From NCBI GenBank assembly GCA_032622095.1, contig CP136061.1:87164983-87228982 (forward strand): 64,000 bases of DNA, given 5' to 3'. Both the position numbers and the translations under genes were made by a program. Positions 57,545-64,000 of this stretch are shown piece by piece. This DNA comes from Siphonodentalium dalli (Eukaryota > Mollusca > Scaphopoda > Gadilida > Siphonodentaliidae). The notes under the pieces are model-generated. The model saw only the letters and a program-made list of their open reading frames with translations. It did no database searches and was not told the DNA's origin. Numbering within the stretch: position 1 is the first letter of the stretch; every line of letters begins with the position of its first letter.

Positions 57545-57675
57545 CCAGGTTGTGGTGAAAAGTCACATTATTCCTATATGTGTTATTGAAATTAGACAAA
57601 TAAATATGTTTAATCTAGTCACATTGGACTCGACACGCAGCTTTGAGTCCAATATGACTTTTTACCACAACCTGG
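57545..57675. repeat. fold-back with CCAGGTTGTGGT ends
   Basis: CCAGGTTGTGGTGAAAAGTC at the left is complemented by GACTTTTTACCACAACCTGG at the right. Inside the right half AGTCACATTGGACTCGA pairs with TTGAGTCCAATATGACT as a nested hairpin. A second such nested hairpin occurs alone at 57998-58030 (CATATTGGACTCGATTGAA). Confidence 0.75.
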
Positions 57676-58632
57676 ACGAGTACAAGAAAACACATACTGT
57701 TATTTACCACATTGTATAATGACATTTTTATTATCCATCTGTATGTTTATCCAGATTTTGGGAATACAACTTTTGTGGATATTTTTGGTATTTGTCGGCA
57801 CTTGATTCTATAAACGCCTGTATTTGATCATCCGAAATCATGATTTGGAACAGTAAACACGGAAGTGAAGGCAAAAACTCAACGCGGAAGTGAAAGGTCT
57901 GCTAAATCCACCAGATTATTGCGCGCGCATCACGATTTCACGACTGCATTTGGCAATAGAGTTACTTCGTGACGTCACGGAGTCCCGATAAAAATGTCAT
58001 ATTGGACTCGATTGAATCCAATATGACTTTTTCCCGGATTATCATATGACGACTTTTACCAAATCAGAAATAGTGTTAGTTAAGGGATGGATAATAAATA
58101 ATATAGTATATCGATGCTTGAAGTGTCATGCGTCTGAACCTAAGTGTGTATATGTAAATAGCTCGAGGCAATGCAGTTGTGTTTCGCAAATTTGCCCGCG
58201 TGTAAAGTTGTGAACGTACCACGAACACTGTCATATATATATATAGCTTCGTGAGCATGTATAAACGATTTCACAGAAACCTCCATATATAGGATGTCAA
58301 ACTGGAGGCTAATCAATATACCAATGTATTTTATTCGCTTTTTCGTCGGGGATGTTTGGGAAAAGAAATAAAAGTTAACTACTGTCTGAGAGTGGTAATA
58401 TATTTAGATTTAGATCTTTTAACGTAAAACTTCAGCCAATAGCCAGGTTGAGCCACATGTACGTGTAACTTGTAACGCGTGTTGCCATTGCCAACGACAG
58501 TCACCTGAATCACGTGACCATTCCGCCTACACGTACACGGTCAAACTCGTGAAAATAATGGGGAATAATCCAATCTATACAGCCTGTTCTCGTGAAAATA
58601 ACGGGCGTATTGACATTATTTAACCTAAATAT
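57676..58632. other. intergenic, nothing recognised beyond a small hairpin
   Basis: Contains the 57998-58030 hairpin described with the previous fold-back. No gene or RNA recognised. Confidence 0.4.
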
Positions 58633-59056
58633 GTGACCCGCCATATCAATTCCAGTCGTAAGTCGGGATTTTTTTTACCCTGTGCCAATGCATTCTCTTA
58701 TATATACGAGTCGACCATAGGTCGCCTCGCATATATAAGAGAATGCATTGGCCTAACAATTTTAATAATTTTTTCTTGTATTCTTTAACAATTTTATAAT
58801 TTCACCCATACAGAGCCCCAGACAAACATGAGCAGACGACACTCTTCTATATGCTTCTATATATGTGTGGGGCTCCCTGCAGGGTAATGGATATTTTTTA
58901 TTTTATGTCCTAAAAATTGTCAGAAACATTTATTTAAAACAAATGATAATAAATTGTTAGGCCAATGCATTCTCTTATATATGCGAGGCGACCTATGGTC
59001 GACTCGCATATATAAGAGAATGCATTGGCACGACTGGATTTGATATGGCGGGTCAC
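58633..59056. mobile_element. GTGACCC-family MITE, copy 2
   Basis: GTGACCCGCCATATCAATTC at the left and GATATGGCGGGTCAC at the right. Two intact 69-bp hairpins at 58684-58752 and 58961-59029. The centre is inverted relative to the 2678 copy (GAGCCCCAGACAAACATGAG on plus). The right end lacks about 25 bp between the hairpin and the terminal CGACTGGATTTG, compared with copy 1. Confidence 0.8.
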
Positions 59057-59743
59057 ATATACGCTCTATATAGACGGAAAACGCGGGTTTTGTTTTTAAA
59101 ACAGTCCAATATAGAACTATTTCCATCCGAAATACGCCCATATTGGCATTATTTAATCTTCATTTTTTCATCGAAATGACTTACCAGATTCAGGCTGTTT
59201 ATAATGTATTTTTACTGCGGCCCGCGCCATTGAACGGTATAACGGGTATACGCTCACTATATATGGGGTTATTTCATACTAAAATCCGTCCAATATGAAC
59301 ATAGATATGTGAATATTTACGTCCAATATGAACCTATGTGAATATTTACGTCCAATATGAACCTATTTGCATGAGGATATGTTGTCTAATGAGATATTCT
59401 TTAGCGAGAAACCAACGGTATTCGGGCATTAGGAGAATATAGGGAAATATAATGTAGACGAACATAAAGATTATGTTTAGATTGAGCCAATGACGCATAT
59501 CGGTGGTCGCACTGTGGACATGTGGCTTAATTGTCTCTTCTACTTGGTTATTGTATACATGTTCTGCTACAAGTTGGGCCGATATCTCAAAACGTCTAGC
59601 ACTGGCGCCGTGATATCACATGACCTTTCCCGCCAAGTACATATCCATAGCAATACCATAGTAACACACGTTACGAGTTACACGTATGTGTGGCTGAACT
59701 TGGCTATTGAATGTCACGAGTCATATATGGCATGTATGATGTG
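59057..59743. other. intergenic; short GTCCAATATGAAC repeats
   Basis: GTCCAATATGAACCTATGTG-like phrases recur three times at 59288-59370. The 99-codon open frame beginning at 59490 runs into the hAT-like MITE and is not called. Confidence 0.45.
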
Positions 59744-59751
59744 CTTGTCTG

Positions 59752-60005
59752 CAAGCCTTGAAATAGGGTGTCTGTCATTTGCAGAATGAGGTCCACAGAG
59801 GGTGTATTTAGTGATGCTACCCCGCATAGCGGGCTAGCATCACCAAATTTACCCTCTGGTGACCTCATTCTGCTTACACCTCAACATACTGAGGTTCACA
59901 GAGGGTGAATTTGGTTATGCTAGCCCGCTATGCGGGGTAGCATCACTAAATTCACCTTCTGTGGACCTCATTCTGCAAATGACAGACACCCTATTTCAAG
60001 GCTTG
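59752..60005. mobile_element. hAT-like double-hairpin MITE, copy 2
   Basis: Ends CAAGCCTTGAAATAGGGTGT and its exact complement. A perfect 8-bp target duplication CTTGTCTG is at 59744-59751 and 60006-60013. It contains two hairpins, 59775-59872 and 59888-59977, each based on GAGGT(C/T)CACAGAGGGTG with a CCCGC(A/T)TAGCGGG-like tip. It is much younger-looking than the 13774 copy and shorter because the central spacer is nearly absent. Confidence 0.88.
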
Positions 60006-60013
60006 CTTGTCTG

Positions 60014-60962
60014 ATCTTTCTCGTATATGAATAATGACACTTTATGACAGCCTACCTGCGTTCGTATACGAACATGTCTGGACACGACGTCATACAGCTG
60101 ACCGTTAGAAGCAAATAGTGACTGAATTTAAAGTTAGTTGCACTGATTTGACACCTAAATTTTCCTAAGCCAGTTTTCATCTTACCAGGCTTACCAAGTT
60201 TCCACCTAAACGTCTATTATATACCATGGTAGCCACACCCGCGGCCTTGCAACGTACAAACCACTGATTGGACCACTAGTTCGGACCGGTTTGACTAGCA
60301 CTAAAGGCAAGATTAAATGGCCCATGACATTTATGTTGAGATATAACTATCATCGGTCATATATATTCCCACGACACCAATTCTATAGACGATGCAAAGC
60401 AAAGGGCGAGAGCTAATTAACCATACCCACGTCACGTATTACATCATTCGTATATATGGCACATGAATCGCGTAAATTCACACAACCATCCATCAGTTTC
60501 ACGTTAAAAACGAGTAAAACGTGTGTCAAGTTTGCAGTTCATTATTAGTCCAATCAAACGGATGGAAGGAAACGCGCAACCGTGAAAAAAATTGCTATGC
60601 AATGACTTTTGGTCTTTTTGAGTGTGACTATACTCATATAATAACATATCCAAAATCCCCATGAACCAGAATGGGAAAGTCCTAATTTTTGAGTCAAAAT
60701 ACTGGAATATGTAAACAAAAATAAAGCTCAGTCGAGTTCCCTGACTGCCAATGTGACCATATAATAACATATCCAAAATGGCCATGCGTTTAATGAAGGG
60801 AAAGTCGTTAATTTTGGATAAAAATCGCCTGACAAAAATTCAAAACTTTAATACTTCCTCTTTTGAAAGTCCATATACACGCAAGACTGTCGACCCCCCC
60901 CCACATTAATGGGCTTATGGGTCAGGGTTGGGTCAATTACATTGCAATGTAATTAATTACAA
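60014..60962. other. intergenic, nothing recognised
   Basis: No gene. ATAATAACATATCCAAAAT(C/G) appears twice (60638 and 60763), a faint local duplication. A C-run lies at about 60893-60903. Confidence 0.4.
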
Positions 60963-61041
60963 TGACTTTTTCTATACGACAAAAAGTAGACCCTACCCAT
61001 AATATGGGTAGGGTCTACTTTTTGTCGTATAGAAAAAGTCA
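60963..61041. repeat. perfect 79-bp palindrome
   Basis: TGACTTTTTCTATACGACAA then AAAGTAGACCCTACCCATA reads identically on the other strand around the single central A at 61002, with no mismatch and no loop. Confidence 0.95.
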
Positions 61042-61163
61042 CAATATTAGTTTTATGGTGTCAAATCGAATGGGGTATTTAATGTAGGTTCTAGGTATAA
61101 ATTTGCACAATAAGTTTCGCACATATACGCAAGATATATCACTACGATAGGTGTTGGTATATT

Positions 61164-61487
61164 TAAAGGGGTACTGTACACTGAATCCGACCATTTATGG
61201 GACCATATCCTTTTATACTCAACAAAATGCAACAAATGAATGAAATTGAGTCATGAATTAGTGAAAAATACACTGATGTGCTCTATGAACGATGGAAACA
61301 ACATGGAATTCTAATGAAAATTCATTTTCATTATAATTACCATGTTGTTTGCATCGTTCAATGAGCACATGGGTGTATATTGCACTAATACGTGACGCAA
61401 ATTCATTCATTTGTTGCATATATTCTGTTGAGTATAAAAGGAGATGGTCCCACAAATGACCGGATTTAGGGTGCCATACCCCTTTAT
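61164..61487. mobile_element. fold-back element with TAAAGGGGTA ends
   Basis: TTAAAGGGGTACTGTACACT at the left against TACCCCTTTATAA at the right. CAACAAATGAATGAAATTGA pairs with ATTCATTCATTTGTTGCAT, and ATGTGCTCTATGAACGATGG with CATCGTTCAATGAGCACAT. Arms are about 150 bp with scattered mismatches and the tip is near 61320. No ORF. Confidence 0.8.
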
Positions 61488-62672
61488 AAGTGATAAATCA
61501 GTGACATTGATATATTAAATTACAATTCCATATATCTGTTCCCAGACTCTACGTTGAAAAAGTGAAACAGTTCCCAGAACTAACTTGTTAATATTTATAA
61601 GTTATTGAATGTTTAGTTGGTTCCCAGAACACATGTCTTCATAGTGTATTTTATATTCCAAAGACCAATGGGTGAATAAATATGTTCTAATTTCCACTAT
61701 TTGTTTCTTACTCATATGTCTTCATTCTATGGATGGGCACAGCTACTGGGGTCAGTCCAGAGACATACATTTCTCCCACCCCCTGCATACTTTAGCACAG
61801 GCAGTCAGTGTGAGATAGCTGGGTGAGATTTCCCTGTCTCACATAACACGTGACCATCTGTCTCACACCACCCACGTGACTGCTTTACCTATTTAATTAA
61901 GAGCCGGAACTAATTTAACAATCCGTCATCATGTTTTGTGTGAACTAAAACAGATCAAAACAATGGCGACCAACCAGTTACGCTTCAAGATTCAAGTAAA
62001 TAAATACGGACGAATTCGTGGACGCTAATACAAATGGAGATAAGCCTCAACTGTTAATCACGAAAAACCTTCAACATAACCTCACTTGCAGACACAGAGT
62101 TGCATATATGACATATATAACATGAAATATAAACGACTAATTTGCGAACATATTCCATAAAACGGAAGACCCCAATCGAAACTGGCACATTTCGTAACAG
62201 GTAAACAATAGCCGCTTCACAAATGACAACGAAATAATTCCACATTCGAACAGTTGTCATCGTTGCAATAAATCGTCGAACGCGTCTAACTAACATTTGT
62301 CTGTCACATATTCACATGTTTCCTTTTCTAATAATATCGATATGGTCATTTCCGATGACAAACACGATTAGTTCAGTTGTATATACTTCATATCAATACG
62401 CGCGTTTCTCGGAATTTATACAGGTGCAACGATGTGACGTATCCATGTCGTTTTCACAAGACCGTGTCGATTTCACTCTAACGTATTAACCCTGCGAGCA
62501 CGGGTAACGCGCTTTGTTTTTACAGTATGGTATATACCGAAATCATCCCAGCTAAACACGAATATCGCATCAGATTTCTCCCCAGATATACCGTTACGAA
62601 GCTACTGGAATGTGCCAAAGATTGGTATAAAACAAAAAATCGGAATGAGGCTCTTGGGTTGGGAGAAAAATG
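61488..62672. other. intergenic, nothing supported
   Basis: A phrase GTTCCCAGA recurs at 61539, 61570 and 61622. CTGTCTCAC and CGTGAC motifs recur loosely around 61830-61880. An 80-codon minus-strand frame at 62054-62296 has no domain resemblance. No gene is called. Confidence 0.4.
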
Positions 62673-62820
62673 ATCCATCATGACCTGGGGTGTGATATGG
62701 AAAAATCTCACCCTCGGGGCCAGATATTTGGTCCGGACACTCGGCAAGCCTCGTGTCCGGCCCAAATATCTGGCCCCTCGGGTGAGATTTTTCCATCCCA
62801 CACCCCAGGTCATGATGGAT
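62673..62820. repeat. fold-back sequence inside a LINE remnant
   Basis: ATCCATCATGACCTGGGGTG, TGGAAAAATCTCACCCTCGG and GGCCAGATATTTGG are complemented in order to 62820, around the tip GACACTCGGCAAGCCTCGTGTC. Arms are about 70 bp with few mismatches. The sequence that follows at 62821 is LINE-like, so the fold-back may have inserted there. Confidence 0.85.
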
Positions 62821-63081
62821 AATATTAATCTCGGCATAGAAATTACTTCGGACCTATCATGGCGTGTTCACATGGACGAAGCTCTCATAAAAATGTTAAA
62901 AATCAAGCATACACTATTCACGCGTGGCTCTACTAGTAACTGAAATATGCTTGCGCAACGTGGTATGTTGCGACCCATATCGACAATATCAAATCGACCT
63001 GTTAAAAAAGGCACAAAGTCGTGCAGCTCGTTTCATTGGTCGTCAGCATTCGCGTGATCGCGGCATGGTAACAACACTGTG
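62821..63081 (+). pseudogene. LINE reverse-transcriptase C-terminal remnant (CR1/Jockey-like)
   Basis: The first frame reads NLGIEITSDLSWRVHMDEAL, matching the (Y)LGVxISSDLxWxxH(V/I)D motif after the reverse transcriptase palm. A later frame (62960-63081) gives CCDPYRQYQIDLLKKAQSRA followed by ARFIGRQHSRD, matching WDPYxxxxIxxLExVQRRAARF. A stop and a frame change lie between, and the upstream catalytic core is absent. It is a different family from the 22820-28138 LINE. It is truncated on the right by the MITE fragment at 63083. Confidence 0.7.
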
Positions 63082-63082
63082 A

Positions 63083-63395
63083 GGTCGCCTCGCATATATA
63101 AGAGAATGCATTGGCCTAACAATTTTTTACAATTTTAATAATTTTTTCTTGTATTCTTTAACAATTTTATAATTTCATCCATACAGAGCCCCAGACAAAC
63201 ATGAGCAGACGACACACTTCTATGTGCTTCTATATATGTGTGGGGCTCACTGCAGGGTAATGGATGTTTTTTATTTTATGTCCTAAAAATTGTAAGAAAC
63301 ATTTATTTAAAAAAAATGATAAAAATTATCGACTCGCATATCTAAGAGAATGGATTGGCACAGGGTAAACAAATCCCGACTTACGACTGGATTTT
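63083..63395. mobile_element. GTGACCC-family MITE, truncated copy 3
   Basis: Begins within the tip of the left 69-bp hairpin (GGTCGCCTCGCATATATAAG). It keeps the centre (GAGCCCCAGACAAACATGAG) and the distal half of the right hairpin (from CGACTCGCATAT at about 63330), and ends ATCCCGACTTACGACTGGAT. Both terminal parts beyond are lost. Confidence 0.75.
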
Positions 63396-63414
63396 CCAGG
63401 CCGCACCTGGTACG

Positions 63415-64000
63415 TTGAATTAAATGTTGAATTAAATTGTGTGGCCACGAAGGCGCGGGGGCCTTGGTCTCCTCTCGGATTTGAATTGGTGGGCACGCTA
63501 TCTTCGTGAATTAAATGGTGTGGCCACGACAGCGCGGGAGCATTTGTCTCCTCTCGGATTTGAATTGGTGGGCACGCTATCTTCGTGAATCAAATGGTGT
63601 TGCCACGAAGGCGCGGGGGCCTTGGTCTCATCTCGGATTTTAATTGTTGGGCACGCTATCTTCGTGAATTAAATGGTGTGGCCACAACAGCGCGGGAGCC
63701 TTGGTCCCCTCTCGGATTTGAATTGGCGGGCACGCTATCTTCGTGAATTAAATGGTGTGGCCACGACGGCGCGGGAGCAATGGTCTCCTCTCGAATTTGA
63801 ATTGGTGGGCACGCTATCTTCGTGAATTAAATGGTGTGGCCACGACCGTGCGGGGACCTTGGTCTCCTCTCGGATTTGAATTGGTGGGCACGCTATCTTC
63901 GTGAATCAAATGGTGTGGCCACGAAGGCGCAGGGGGGCTTGGTCTCCTCTCGGATTTGAATTGGCGGGCACGCTATCTTCGTGAATTAAATGGTGTGGCC
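63415..64000. repeat. 79-bp tandem array, continues past window edge
   Basis: GAATTAAATGGTGTGGCCAC, GCGCGGG, TTGGTCTCCTCTCGGATTTG and AATTGGTGGGCACGCTATCT recur with a 79-bp period (TCTTCGTGAA at 63501, 63580, 63659 and onward). Seven-plus units vary at few positions. It is GC-richer than the rest of the window and non-coding. Confidence 0.95.

Noticed and set aside
62520-62943. Frames of 64-105 codons on both strands around the 62673-62820 fold-back
   Set aside because: Both strands encode nearly the same peptide because the sequence is palindromic. Only the LINE-like part after 62821 is retained.

Overview
The window looks like animal nuclear DNA, most likely from a lophotrochozoan marine invertebrate and probably a mollusc. 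This is inferred from AT-rich sequence packed with short inverted-repeat elements, microsatellites and minisatellites, non-LTR and Penelope-like retroelement sequence, a dispersed GTCCGTCC-type repeat of a style familiar from molluscan genomes, and one single-coding-exon protocadherin. There are no bacterial-style operons. The species cannot be named from the sequence.

Layout. Positions 1-8,000 hold decayed dispersed repeats, two piggyBac-type MITEs (TTAA targets) and a second MITE family with GTGACCCGCC ends. Positions 8,500-11,060 are an old diverged duplication interrupted by a short LINE-tail insertion. Positions 11,300-18,190 hold a dispersed mollusc-type repeat, a hAT-like MITE, a 178-bp tandem duplication, a tRNA-like SINE head, and a 597-bp tandem duplication that carries two more piggyBac-type MITEs. 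Positions 18,190-32,087 are the most striking part: a 5.3-kb LINE with an intact endonuclease/reverse-transcriptase ORF lies exactly between two apparently identical 3.95-kb direct repeats, as if the LINE had made a giant target-site duplication. Positions 32,100-44,200 hold microsatellites, a mariner-like MITE, a Penelope-like GIY-YIG remnant, further MITEs and a 31-bp minisatellite. Positions 44,360-48,900 form one degenerate inverted repeat with arms of about 2 kb, built partly from roughly 168-bp units that carry paired ATGGCGGCC motifs resembling YY1 sites.

The only clear host gene is the protocadherin at 50,399-52,912 (+), preceded by a convincing 3' splice site at 50,359. From there to the end the DNA is a succession of fold-back elements, including a perfect 79-bp palindrome, a hAT-like MITE with 8-bp target duplications and another GTGACCC MITE. 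A LINE reverse-transcriptase remnant and a 79-bp tandem array follow, and the array runs off the window edge.

The genes do not form a pathway. The protocadherin would act in cell adhesion; almost everything else is mobile or repeat DNA. The strongest leads are the LINE with its 3.95-kb flanking direct repeats, the double-hairpin module shared by MITEs with unrelated ends, natural empty sites that verify TTAA insertion, and the large ATGGCGGCC-bearing inverted repeat.
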